Assembly (NCBI GenBank): GCA_051294375.1
Contig: CM119263.1
Coordinates: 26,266,758 to 26,330,757 of the forward strand
Direction: 5' to 3'
Source: Paraspadella gotoi
Lineage: Eukaryota; Chaetognatha
Length of the DNA stretch: 64,000 bases
The first letter of the stretch is position 1, and the number at the start of each line of letters is the position of its first letter. Positions 49,959 through 60,880 of this stretch are shown here, in pieces. Below the pieces are notes generated by a model that worked only from the letters and a program-made list of their open reading frames with translations, made no database searches and had not been told where the DNA came from. The position numbers and the translations under genes were made by a program.

Positions 49959-50105
49959 TCTAAACTGAAATAAAAACAAATCGTTGTCACAAACAAATCA
50001 AAACTTATTCCTGTAAGAAAAATTTTTACAATTTCAGTCCGGACTGAAAACTTAGATCTTTGCTGACCATTGACACCAGCTGTCCCTTAACGCGTCACGT
50101 GCCCC

Positions 50106-50405
50106 CTTCGCCGCCGCCTCGCAGACCCGCTACGCTACCCCATCGCCACGCTCTCTATTGCGTCGCGTTTTTTCCCTTCTTTTCAATCAGAATTAAAAAA
50201 ATAAAGATTTCGCGATTGCCTACCATTTTAACTATATTCTTTATTATGTTTTTGCTGAACTTCGCCGCCTCGCAGACCCTGCTACGCTACCCCATCGCCA
50301 GCGCGTTTTTTTCCCTTCTTTTCAATCAGAATTTAAAAAAATAAAGATTTCGCGATTGCCTATCATTTTATACTAATTCTTTTATTATGTTTTTGCTGAC
50401 TTCGA
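50106..50405. repeat. Tandem duplication of a ~157-bp unit
   Basis: The unit starting CGCCGCCTCGCAGACC and ending TATTATGTTTTTGCTGA occurs at about 50106-50262 and again at 50263-50402. Shared internal blocks are GCTACGCTACCCCATCGCCA, CCCTTCTTTTCAATCAGAAT and AAAGATTTCGCGATTGCCTA. The second copy lacks the CTCTCTATTGCGT segment. Confidence 0.9.
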
Positions 50406-50919
50406 CATTGTTGTTATTGTATTTCACTGTACAAACTGTTAGTAATTTTATCGTCCTTGTCAGTTTTTATTTTTTAATGTAAGTAATCGATGAGGAGGAG
50501 GGGTTCAGGCCCCGAAGGCATCGTTTCCTCCCCTTTCCTCATCCTTTCTTTCTCCGTCGAGCTCGCGGGATTTCGGGGTTCAGTTTTCGTTTTCGGAAAA
50601 TATTCACTTCACCTTTTCCCTCTCTCTTAGTCTGATGTACCATTTACTGTTAATTTTGGACCTTATTTTTCTCCTTTTAATAAACGCTTTTTCCTTCACT
50701 CAAGCATTATTTTTGCCAGAGACATGATTTTAGGGGTAATTACAATTTTATCTTTTTAAGTGAACGCTGGGCCATTGAGACCTGAGATGTTAAAAAACCT
50801 CGCCTTGACATGATGTTGAGAAGGATCACGATCACATTAAAGTTATATTTGATGGATCGCCGATATTGCACTTATAAAATAAAAAAAGAGATATACCGTC
50901 GCTCAAAAAGGCTTCCCCT

Positions 50920-51830
50920 TGGGTCAGTCTACCCCGGGGGAAAATATTTTTGATCATTTAGAGGTACTCTTAAGGTAATATATTTAGGGGTATTTCTAAT
51001 GCTAATTCCTTTTGGTAACAATAAAACGTACCCCTAATGGTAACCCCAAGAAATAGAAAAAAAGCTTCCCATGTAATAAGGAAAAAGTAAATAATTTTAA
51101 ACAAAAATTTAGGCTTTTTTTTATTCTTTATTCTTTATTCTTTATTCTTTATTAAATCTTTATTCCTTTCCCCTCTCATTCTTTTTTTTATTCCTTTTCA
51201 CTTTTTTAAAAAAATTTTTATTAGATATATATTTTATATATATAAAATAAAATTATTGTTAAAGAATTTTGTTAATTTTTTAAAATATAATATTATATAA
51301 AAATAAATTATAAATATTGTATTTGACTTTCTTTTTTTTGTTTGTTTGTGATTAAAAAGAAAATGAAAATTTTATAAGAATAACAATAAATTTAATTGTT
51401 CCTATAAAATTTTCATTTTCTTTTTAATCACAAACAAACAACAAAAAAAAAGTCAAATATAATATCTACAATTTATTTTTATATAATATTATATTTTAAA
51501 AAATTAACAAAATTCTTGAACAATAATTTAAAAAACAAAAAAAGAATAAGAGAAAAAGAGAGTGAAAGAATAAGAAAAAAAAAGGGAGTAAAATCATTTG
51601 TCTAAAATTGATTAAAAAAGCCTAGCTTCTTTTAGTACAATGAGAATATTACTTCAAGGGGTAAACATTTTTTTATACTTAAGGGTAACCCCTAAACACT
51701 AAAAAAACTATCCCCCTGAGGGCATACCTATTACCTAGGTATATTGTTTTTGCCTACGACCAAAGGCCATCCTTAGGNNNNNNNNNNNNNNNNNNNNNNN
51801 NNTATGACCCCCCGGGTCGCCCCTACCACA
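50920..51830. mobile_element. Long foldback element with an assembly gap near its right end
   Basis: Outer pairing: GGGTCAGTCTACCCCGGGGG at the left, with TATGACCCCCCGGGTCGCCC at the right just after the gap. Inner arms pair strongly around 51220-51380 and 51400-51540, including AAGAAAATGAAAATTTTATA with TATAAAATTTTCATTTTCTT and a matching TTTGTTTGTTTGTGATTAAA block. The innermost loop is about 20 bases (51381-51401). Middle blocks GTTACCATTAGGGGTA and TAAGGGTAACCCCTAA are present on both sides in decayed form. No coding capacity. Confidence 0.8.
51778..51802. other. Assembly gap (25 N)
   Basis: Twenty-five unresolved bases between the foldback element and the large inverted-repeat block. 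Confidence 1.
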
Positions 51831-52427
51831 CGCCAGGGAGGCTTTTATTCTGACGGTATACTTGAAAGAACAACACAAGCGTTAAATAATAAAAGGTGAA
51901 ATAAAAAAAAGAAGACATCAAGACTTGAAGAAGATGTGTCTCTTTGCAAATTAATCACTCGAGCTTTAGCGAGCGCAAAAACGACTAAATTTGGTTTCAA
52001 ACAATAAGCGAAATTATCCAATGGACAGGCTATGGCGGGTTATTTTAACTTAATGGTTAGCCTTCATCATTCTTACAAAGATTTAATAAGATATTGAAAC
52101 CTTTCAAACTTCAAATCAAGACTCGCTCACACTCTAGTTTATTTAACTCCCTAATTTACTTGGCTATTCTAATCAAATTAGCTAGATAAAAGGACTCTCC
52201 CTTTAGTATAGAACGGAGAATACTATTATTGTAATGCGGGACTACCCATGCTAACCCTACTTAACTTAATTTCGTAGAATTTGTTCGTGTTTCGTTTCAG
52301 TTCGCGAAAAGCTTATGGCCCAATGATTTTATCGCGACGAATCTGGGATTCGAGAAAAAACTAATGTGAGAAAAAGGCCTTGGTCGCCGATAAAGTGTGA
52401 AATATTAGGTTTGGTCTGGAGGGGATA

Positions 52428-52460
<33 letters not shown>

Positions 52461-52583
52461 CTCTCTCTCGCTCTCATCGCTCTCTCGCTCTCTTCTCTAA
52501 GATACTGTGGACGCGTCCACGAATACCAATACAAATTAATTATAGTTCGAAAAGAGCGTCTTCTCTCTCTCTCTCCTCTCTCC

Positions 52584-52615
<32 letters not shown>

Positions 52616-52699
52616 TTATACTTCGCAAAAGAGCGTCTTCGCTTGATCAAGAAAAATTAATTAGTGGAAACTTTAACTTTCTTTCCGACGATAAGATCC

Positions 52700-52860
52700 A
52701 TAAACCGCAATACAAACCATACGTGAGATTGTAGTCGGGCAATGCCTAAGTTCACCCCGCCTAAAAGCATTTGCCTTCATTTGTCACCCCGTGGCTCATG
52801 AGTAAAGCCTTCAGCTCATAACAACAAAGTATCGTGGTTCAATTATTGTACTTGAGCAGC
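52700..52860 (+). repeat. tRNA-like SINE family E, copy 2 (inside unit B)
   Basis: GTAGTCGGGCAATGCCTAAG, CACCCCGTGGCTCATGAGTA, AAGTATCGTGGTTCAATTAT. GTGGCTCA..GAGTAAAGCC resembles a Pol III box A and GTGGTTCAAT a box B. Other copies are at 16962-17095 (-), 55440-55580 (-) and 55970-56112 (+). Confidence 0.55.
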
Positions 52861-54091
52861 TATTAAGTAACTCTTGTGATATGCATCACACGTTAGACCC
52901 GAATCGTACCTGAGGGAGGCAGGTCCAGTGGAGTAACTTTATCCGGCGATAGAGGATACGCGACGCACTGATGAATGCGCTGACCGTAGACGGGATATAT
53001 GACTCCTTCGAGTACTGAGATCTAGAGGCAGATTGGATTATTATCCAGTGCGGTCTCTAAAGACCGCCGAAAAAAAAAAGAAAAGACAAAAAAAAAAAAA
53101 AAGGAAAAATAAAAGAAGAAACCAACAAGAGCGCACGAAGCTAAGTCCCAGAGTATGCGATTGGTATACTAGTGTATCGTATGGAAGTGTAGGGCCTAAA
53201 ATCATGTGACGGGCGTGAATGAAGTTTATGTGGAATGTGCAGCTCAAGAAGTGAGCGAAGGTTCCCGTGAACATGAACTAGATGAGCTCGTTAGTTAGAG
53301 GTCATATTCAGACGAAAAGAACGATGACATGACCAGTGAGTCTAGAAGACGACAGTGACTGGCGGACGCGACTGAGATGAGGACAAGCAGGCCGGCAGTT
53401 AGAAGCGAGGAAAAAAAAAAAAACAAAAAAAAACACCCCGCTGATATACGCGAGGATCTCGGCCGATAAGAGAAAAAAAACCACACGCCAGGGGGAAGGC
53501 TTTTATTCTGACGGTATACTTGAAAGAACAACACAAGGCGTTAAATAAATAAAAGGGTGATAATAAAAAGAAGACATCAAGACTTGAAGAAGATTAGTGT
53601 CTCTTTGCAAATTAATCACGTCGAGCTTTAAGGCGACGCAAAAACGACTAAATTTGGTTCAAACAATAAGGAAATTATCCAATGGACAGGCTATGGCGGG
53701 TTATTTTAAACTTAATGGTTAAGCCTTCATCATTCTTACAAGATTTAATAAGATATTGAAACCTTTCAAACTTCAAATCAAGACTCGCTCACACTCTAGT
53801 TTATTAACTCCCTAATTACTTGGCTATCTAATCAATTAGCTAGATAAAAGGACTCTCCCTTTAGTATTAGAACGGAGAATACTATTATTGTAATGCGGAC
53901 TACCATGCTAAACCCTACTCTAACCTTAATTTCGTAGAATTTGTTCGTGTTTCGTTTCAGTTCGCGAAAAGGCTTAATGGCCCCAATGCATTTTTATCGC
54001 GACGAATCTGGGATTCGAGAAAAAAACTAATGTGAGAAAAAGGCCTTGTCGCCGAGAAAGTGTGAAATATTAGAGTTTGGTCTGGAGGGGA

Positions 54092-54128
<37 letters not shown>

Positions 54129-54276
54129 AGAGAGAGAGAGGAGAGAGGAAGAGAGAGACGCTCTTTGCGAACTATAATTAATTTGTATTGGTATTGTGGA
54201 CGCGTCCACAGTATCTTAGAGAAGAGCGAGGACGAGAGAGCGCAGAGAGAGAGAAGAGCGAGAGAGCAGAGAGAGA

Positions 54277-54311
<35 letters not shown>

Positions 54312-54777
54312 AGGTATCCCCCCAGACCAAACACTAATATTTCACACTTTATCGGCGACCAAGGCCTTTTTCTCACATTAGTTTTTTCTCGAATCCCAGA
54401 TTCGTCGCGATAAAAATCATTGGGGCCATAAGCCTTTTCGCGAACTGAAACGAAACACGAACAAATTCTACGAAATTAGGTTAAGTAGGGTTTAGCATGG
54501 TAGTCCGCATTACAATAATAGTATTCCTCCGTTCTATACTAAAGGGAGAGTCCCTTTTATCTAGCTAATTGATTAGATAGGCCAAGTAAATTAGGGAGTT
54601 AAATAAACTAGAGTGTGAGCGAGTCTTGATTTGAAGTTGAAAGGTTTCAATATCTTATTAAATCTTGTAAGAATGATGAAGGCTTAACCATTAAGTTAAA
54701 ATAACCCGCCATAGCCTGTCCATTGGATAATTTCGCTTATTGTTTGAACCAAATTTAGTCGTTTTTTGCGTCGGCCT

Positions 54778-54802
54778 NNNNNNNNNNNNNNNNNNNNNNN
54801 NN
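54778..54802. other. Assembly gap (25 N)
   Basis: The gap falls exactly where the inverted copy of unit A should continue for about 140 bases before inverted unit B. Confidence 1.
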
Positions 54803-55439
54803 GGTTTTTTTTCTCTTATCGGCCGAGATCCTCGCGTATATCAGCGGGGTGTTTTTTTTTGTTTTTTTTTTTTTCCTCGCTTCTAACTGCCGGCCTGCTT
54901 GTCCTCATCTCAGTCGCGTCCGCCAGTCACTGTCGTCTTCTAGACTCACTGGTCATGTCATCGTTCTTTTCGTCTGAATATGACCTCTAACTAACGAGCT
55001 CATCTAGTTCATGTTCACGGGAACCTTCGCTCACTTCTTGAGCTGCACATTCCACATAAACTTCATTCACGCCCGTCACATGATTTTAGGCCCTACACTT
55101 CCATACGATACACTAGTATACCAATCGCATACTCTGGGACTTAGCTTCGTGCGCTCTTGTTGGTTTCTTCTTTTATTTTTCCTTTTTTTTTTTTTTTGTC
55201 TTTTCTTTTTTTTTTCGGCGGTCTTTAGAGACCGCACTGGATAATAATCCAATCTGCCTCTAGATCTCAGTACTCGAAGGAGTCATATATCCCGTCTACG
55301 GTCAGCGCATTCATCAGTGCGTCGCGTATCCTCTATCGCCGGATAAAGTTACTCCACTGGACCTGCCTCCCTCAGGTACGATTCGGGTCTAACGTGTGAT
55401 GCATATCACAAGAGTTACTTAATAGCTGCTCAAGTACAA

Positions 55440-55580
55440 TAATTGAACCACCGATACTTTGTTGTTATGAGCTGAAGGCTTTACTCAATGAGCCACGGGG
55501 TGACAAATGAAGGCAAATGCTTTTAGCGGGGTGAACTTAGGCATGTGCCCCGACTACAATCTCACGTATGGTTTTGTATT
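55440..55580 (-). repeat. tRNA-like SINE family E, copy 3
   Basis: Reverse complement of the copy at 52700-52860, within inverted unit B: AATTGAACCACCGATACTTT, TTTACTCAATGAGCCACGGG, GGGGTGAACTTAGGCATG. Confidence 0.55.
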
Positions 55581-55834
55581 GCGGTTTATGGATCTATCGT
55601 CGAAAAAAGTTTAAAGTTCCACTAATTAATTTTTCGTTGATCAAGCGAAGACGCTCTTTTGCGAAGTATAAGGAGAGAGAGAAGAGAGGAGGAAGAGAGA
55701 GAGAGGAGAGAGAGGGAGGAGAGGAGAGAGAGAGAGAAGACGCTCTTTTGCGAACTATAATTAATTTGTATTGGTATTCGTGGACGCGTCCACAGTATCT
55801 TAGAAGAGAGAGGAGAGCGAGAGAGCGATGAGAG

Positions 55835-55868
<34 letters not shown>

Positions 55869-55969
55869 TTATACTTCGCAAAAGAGCGTCTTCGCTTGAT
55901 CAAGAAAAATTAATTAGTGGAAACTTTAACTTTCTTTCGACGATAAGATCCATAAACCGCAATACAAAA

Positions 55970-56112
55970 CCATACGTGAGATTGTAGTCGGGCAATGCCT
56001 AAGTTCACCCCGCCTAAAAGCATTTGACCTTCATTTGTCACCCCGTGGCTCATTGAGTAAAGCCTTCAGCTCATAACAACAAAGTATCGTGGTTCAATCC
56101 CAACATGTTACC
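55970..56112 (+). repeat. tRNA-like SINE family E, copy 4
   Basis: CACCCCGTGGCTCATTGAGT, AAGTATCGTGGTTCAATCCC. This copy has the fullest box B-like GGTTCAATCCC. Past 56100 the sequence departs from unit B, so this marks the right edge of the mosaic. Confidence 0.58.
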
Positions 56113-57727
56113 TACTTGGGATGGCTTTAAACCTCTTTGGGGGCGTCGAAAAACCCTCAAGCCTGTTTCCAAGTTCAGGACCCTGTTCCATGGCTGCTTT
56201 GAACGTTTACAGTACTTGCCCACTTAGCGCCCTATCCACATGATAATGATCTTCACTAAAGCGTGAATTTAAATCTTTTTGTTTCTTTTTTTTTTCTCGA
56301 TGCAATGACATTTGCTTATCAGATCAGGATGTTTCTTATATATTTTTTTATTCATTCGATTTGTCCAAGAAAAACATTCACAGCCAAAGTACGCGCCTTC
56401 ACTAATGGCTTATCGCCTTCATAAACATTCCCGGAGAAACGTCATCAGGGGTCAGGGAAAGTTATTACAGCAGGAAACCTATATTATACAAAAAGCGTGA
56501 TGAAAATGGCAGTTAACTAAGTTTAAAAACTAATAAAATATGAATATTTTACAACGTTAAAGTTTATAAATTCATTTTATAATTGTTTTTAATGTCTTGT
56601 GATCATGTACAAAGATAAATACTGCGTCCCCCGTTTTCAATTGAATCAAGAACAACTTTTTATTTTATACATTATTTCTTCAGATTAAGGTCCGGGATCA
56701 CTCAATTCAAATTATAATTAGGCTAAAACTGAGCTCGGATTTCGAAAGGAGAGCTCCTGACGATCCGAAAATGTATTCACTTTACTATTTTTTCAAGACG
56801 TCATCGTTTTTTCGATTTTTTTGTTACTATTAAATAAAAGAAACCTATTTGAAGAGTTGCAGCCAAACGGTTAAGGCGGTTTCTCATGAAATATGGATGA
56901 ATACCTTTAGGTCACGACCTCTAATTCTATGAAAAGATACTTTTCAAAATTTGTCTTTCCTTCATAGAAATTTGATTATTTTTAATCATTTTAGGATTAG
57001 TTCCTTGATATTTTTGAAACGAAAAACATTTTTTCAAAAACGGCCGCTCATAGAATCTCCCCCCCACCTTCTTTCTTGCCCAAGATATTTTTTTCCTCAA
57101 GAAAAGTGTTCATGGTTTGAGCTGCAACTCTTCGTTTAACTTCATTCGTCAAGAAAGTTAAATTCCTGTACTCCATTAAACTCATTAGACATTTAAATAA
57201 GTATAAAGTCAAATTGAAATAAATTCGATAAATTTTTTAACTCAAAAACTCATAAAAGTATAAAACCCGTCTGGAAAATGTGTAGATAGTTTTATTTTAG
57301 ACTTATAAGTGATACAACTCCAAAGTATGTACTGTAGCAAAAAGAAGACATTAAAATAAGAAGTAGAATTGAGCTTACTGTAAAGAATCAGTTTTAAGTT
57401 AAAATTAGCTTGTAGAAATTTAGCTACATATAAAAAAATTTTTCTCTGAAAATCTAGTTTTACCGAAGAAAAAAAATTTGTTTAAAACTATTTTATAAAA
57501 CTTTTATGTAATATTTACTTAAAAGTTTTCGATTCATTTTTAAATGTTAATTAACCTTCTGTACAGACAATAGAAAACTCGCATCCGTTTTCATTTGAAT
57601 ACAGTACAACTTGTATTTCTACATTATTTTTAGGACTGGCTTAAATAAATGTAGGATAAAAAAAAAGAATCCGATCTTCTTTCGAAAATAAAAACGGGAA
57701 ATAAATCGTAAACTCCATTTCCAGGAA
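56113..57727. other. AT-rich sequence with element family F copy 2
   Basis: 56690-57140 carries family F: GAGCTCCTGACGATCCGAAA, ATGTATTCACTTTA, GAAACCTATTTGAAGAGTTG and the inverted end GAGCTGCAACTCTTCGTTT, matching 31970-32395. The rest is AT-rich without a supported gene. Confidence 0.6.
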
Positions 57728-58335
57728 AATGTGGCGCCATATTTTATCATTTTTCGTCTGCGTCTCGATTGCATCCGCAAATATACACGTGACGACGAAC
57801 ACGGGAAACGAAGGTCGAGAGCATGTTGTATAGAAATTGAAGGCGGGGTCGAAACATACATTTATCAGTCTCGTAAGTACATAATTTTCAACAACAATCC
57901 CTCAGTTGTCTACAGCGAGCTCAATCCCGCGACTACACGACGTCCCCGGCCGGGCCCGGCGCCTCCTCTATCCTATCGCCCGATTTCGACGCTTCGAAGC
58001 CTTCGGCCCGGGAAAAGTCCATTGGAGCAGCGGGCAGTTGTTCAGACGGAACGGGCGGGCTGATTTACGGCTTCCGCCAACATGATCTGGTACAACTTCA
58101 ACCGGATATTCGACCTACGGGGTGACGTTTCACCCGCAGCCTTGAACGACTGCGAGGATTACGGATACTGCGTCCAAGGATTGGGAATTCGTCGGCAGCA
58201 CCGCCACTCCCTGCAATGACAAATCTCCTGGGCAACGCTTTGCCACGTGAGTGACGGGACATTTAAAAGGTGAGGCTGTGTGGGATGGAAGAAGAGGACT
58301 GATTTTGAGAGAGAGAGAGAGAGAAGAGAGAGAGC

Positions 58336-58400
<65 letters not shown>

Positions 58401-58798
58401 GAACTCTATCTAAAGAATTCTCTGAAATAAATATATAATATCTATATATATCTATAAAGCATTACATAGCATATTAACTATTTCTAAAAAAAATTTTTTT
58501 ACAATTTTCAGTCCGAACTGGAAACTTAGATCTTTGCCGACCATTGAGAGAAAAACGAAAACGAAACGAAACGAAACGAAACGAAACGAAAATCCCTCAA
58601 AAATGCTTTCGTCTAACCGCCTCATTCCTCTCTCTCTCTCTCTCTCTCACCTCCCCGCAGCCCCTCCGAGATTCAAGGCTGTTTCGTGGATACCACAGCC
58701 CAGTACAAGTGCCTCGGGGTCAGGGTCTTCGCCTCCTTCTTCCCGGATTACGCTACCGTCTCCATTTCCGGTCTCAAGTTTTACGAGAGAGAGTAGAA
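57728..58798 (+). pseudogene. Damaged or error-ridden gene for a small secreted protein
   Basis: Three exon-like blocks: 57728-57869, 57914 to about 58241, and 58660-58798. Block 1 starts MWRHILSFFVCVSIASANIH, a convincing signal peptide, but meets an in-frame TAG (GREHVV then stop) before continuing as KLKAGSKHTFISL to a GTAAGT donor. Block 2 starts after TTGTCTACAG in matching phase (RAQSRDYTTSPAGPG) and then needs at least two frame changes to reach KDWEFVGSTATPCNDKSPGQ and a GTGAGT donor. Block 3 follows a CCCCGCAG acceptor in matching phase: PSEIQGCFVDTTAQYKCLGV, VRVFASFFPDYATVSIS, then LKFYERE and TAG. I do not recognise the family. Paired cysteines fit an extracellular protein. It may be a pseudogene or an intact gene with assembly indels. 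Confidence 0.5.
58308..58394. repeat. (GA)n microsatellite
   Basis: About 85 bp of GA repeat with AAG, GCAG and GGAG breaks, inside the intron before the last block of the secreted-protein gene. Confidence 0.96.
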
Positions 58799-60423
58799 GA
58801 GGAAGGTGGGCGTGGCTTTATGATTGGAGTGGGAAGAGTGGGGCTGGGGTCGAGTTGGGCAGGAAAGGGACATTATTGAAAAGGTAACGACTAGTGGCTA
58901 ACCTTAAAGATGAAACGTTTGACGTCGATGTGTAAAACAAAGCGACTTTTTACAGACAATATTTATAATTTCATATCACAAAAAAAAAATATGTACGACG
59001 TACGCTTTCGACCGAAATGGAATAAAAATTTAACATTGAACATTGCACATTAAATTACCTAATGTTAAGTTCTTATGAAAATTTGCAAATTACTTGTTTC
59101 ACTATTTTCTATTTTTCTAATTAATATTTTAATATTTTTATGAAGGATTTAGTATTTAATCTATATTATTTAATCAAACATATATTGCTTTCTTTTTTTA
59201 AAAAATGTTTTATTTATATAATAATTCAATTTGGGAAGGGGAAGTCAGTGTTGTCTTCTGGAAATAGAGGGAGCATCTATACAACACAAGGTTATATAAT
59301 AGCTAGAGGTAAAAGTAGTAGCTCGTACGGTCAGAGCGACCGACCCGGAAAAAAACCGTGACTGGCAGGTTAAACTACGTGAGTTAGCAAAGGAACTTTG
59401 CAGAGGAATTTGTCAAGGAAATTGATAGCTTATTAAAGATTAATAATTAATTAGCTTGGGGAAAGAGTCCCCAAGAGTTGAGAAAAAAATAGTTCTGCTG
59501 AACTGGTAGTTCATCGCTTCCTGCTCCTTTAACATCACCATCATGATCAACATGAAAGAAATCGACTTCGTCTTTCGATCGTCTCGTTCTTAAGTTCGGA
59601 TTAAGTTGATTAACTCTTCATTCATGCCTCTTCGTCTTTATCCTCTTTCATCGGAATTTCATGAACCTCATGAGTTATGATCCTCGCTTGAACTCTCGAC
59701 CTCCCTGGGTTCCGCCCTTGTTTTTGAATAATGCATTTTAACGAAATTCTTAGTATAGTCTTTTGTCATGATTTTATTCACATACGCGTTGAAATAAATT
59801 GATTATTGACTGAAGAGTTTTTTTTTAAAGAATATTTTCAGATATTATAAAATGTATAATTTTAAATGAAAAAAAAATTAGAATAAGTAACAAAATACTT
59901 TCTTTTGAAATTTAAATGCAATAGATTTCAAGAAACGGGGTGGGTAGCTTTGGAGGATGACATATTTGAAACAACCCGAGGGGAAACAAAATCATAAAAA
60001 TGCGATGAAAAAAGCGCAAAGAATTGTGGCAGAGACACGTACATAAAGAGAGAGAGGAAAGTCTATTTTCTGTTATATTCTGATCCTTTGTGAGGGAAAA
60101 CCGCTGCTACGTGTTTCTATTATTGTCCCGGATTTTTAATTTTTTGGATTTATTTTTATTTTTTCAACTACAAGATTAGTGAACAACGATTGACAATATA
60201 TGATATATGATATGGAAAATAGATTTCTAATTCTCATTTGTGTTAGTTAGTAACTAGTTACAAACTACAATCAATTCGAAATACTCGTGTCTATCATGTC
60301 AAAGAGAATAAAAAGACAAACAAGTATAAAAAAAAATTGGAAGGACCGCCGGTTGATCAATGACCACTGGCCGCACTCTCATCTTGTCAATCGAATTTTT
60401 AATATCGTCTTAATATCGTCTTT
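58799..60423. other. AT-rich intergenic stretch
   Basis: No gene or recognised repeat is seen. Open frames are short and lack splice or codon support. Confidence 0.5.
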
Positions 60424-60880
60424 TAGCCAGATCTGCTCATCGCAGATTCCGACTCTATGAGTCACTTCGTCGGTCTGTCGTCGCCGCCCTCATAGTTTGG
60501 TCGTCAGTTATTTAAATCATCTTTAGAATATTAAATTATGAATAATTAAGCAAAAAAAAATATATGCGTCCGTACATCCCCCTTTAGCTTTAAACATCAA
60601 TAAGGGGGATGGACTATTGAATTGAAATTCTGTGTGTGTATTAAAAAGTGACGTGTAAACTAGAATTAAAAAGTTTTGACGGAATCGTTTAAGTGGAACT
60701 AAGTTTAAAAAGTAAAAACAAAAGATATGTTATACTATTTTGATTTCAATTTTTTTCTTTTATATTAAAATTAATATAAATTGTAATAATTAATTAATTA
60801 ATCAATTAATTATCTGATTAATTGCTTACCGCTAAATTATCGTGAGCAGATCTGGCATTGTTTTTCTCAAACTTGTTTTA
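60424..60880 (+). mobile_element. Foldback/MITE-like element family B, copy 3 (short)
   Basis: Left end TAGCCAGATCTGCTCATCGC then AGATTCCGACTCTATGAGTC; right end ATTATCGTGAGCAGATCTGG then CATTGTTTTTCTCAAACTTG. The GTCC block is reduced and only one GGATGGA..ATTCTGTGTGTG unit remains. More diverged than copies 1 and 2. Confidence 0.78.

Larger units (their letters stand above)
49790..50022. repeat. Near-perfect palindrome carrying two head-to-head hammerhead-like motifs
   Basis: Arms of about 100 bp: left TTTACAGGAATAATTTGATT, GTGACAACGATTTGTTTTAT, CAGTTTAGAAACGGACATGT; the right arm is the reverse complement with small indels (ATAAAAACAAATCGTTGTCAC, CTTATTCCTGTAAG). The loop is about 25 bases of AT-rich sequence near 49895-49913. 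The sequence after the right arm (TTACAATTTCAGTCCG..ACTTAGATCTTTGC) recurs at 58500-58545. Confidence 0.92.
51818..56112. repeat. Large mosaic of direct and inverted copies (units A and B)
   Basis: Unit A (about 610 bp) starts ACACGCCAGGG and ends GGTTTGGTCTGGAGGGGATA: + copies at 51820-52430 and 53483-54093, and a - copy at about 54310-54777. Unit B (about 870 bp) starts TTATACTTCGCAAAAGAGCG and ends CGGCCGATAAGAGAAAAAAA: a + copy at 52615-53481, a - copy at 54803-55670, and its first 240 bases again at 55870-56112. CT/GA tracts and the palindrome GTGGACGCGTCCAC (52509, 54186, 55779) lie at the joints. Overall B-A / A'-B' forms one palindrome of about 1.5-kb arms centred near 54130. The inverted copies of unit B are virtually identical, including a 77-codon open frame at 53041-53274 (-) and 55011-55244 (+). 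Confidence 0.92.

Noticed and set aside
53041-53274. 77-residue open frame, identical on the other strand at 55011-55244
   Set aside because: It lies in unit B of the inverted repeat and is dominated by poly-Phe from homopolymers. Identity reflects recent duplication or artefact, not conservation of protein.
58534-58887. Open frames starting in the GAAAC repeats before the last secreted-protein exon
   Set aside because: They start in a simple ACGAA repeat and pass through the CT-rich acceptor tract; the frame fixed by the upstream donor gives the Cys-containing product instead.
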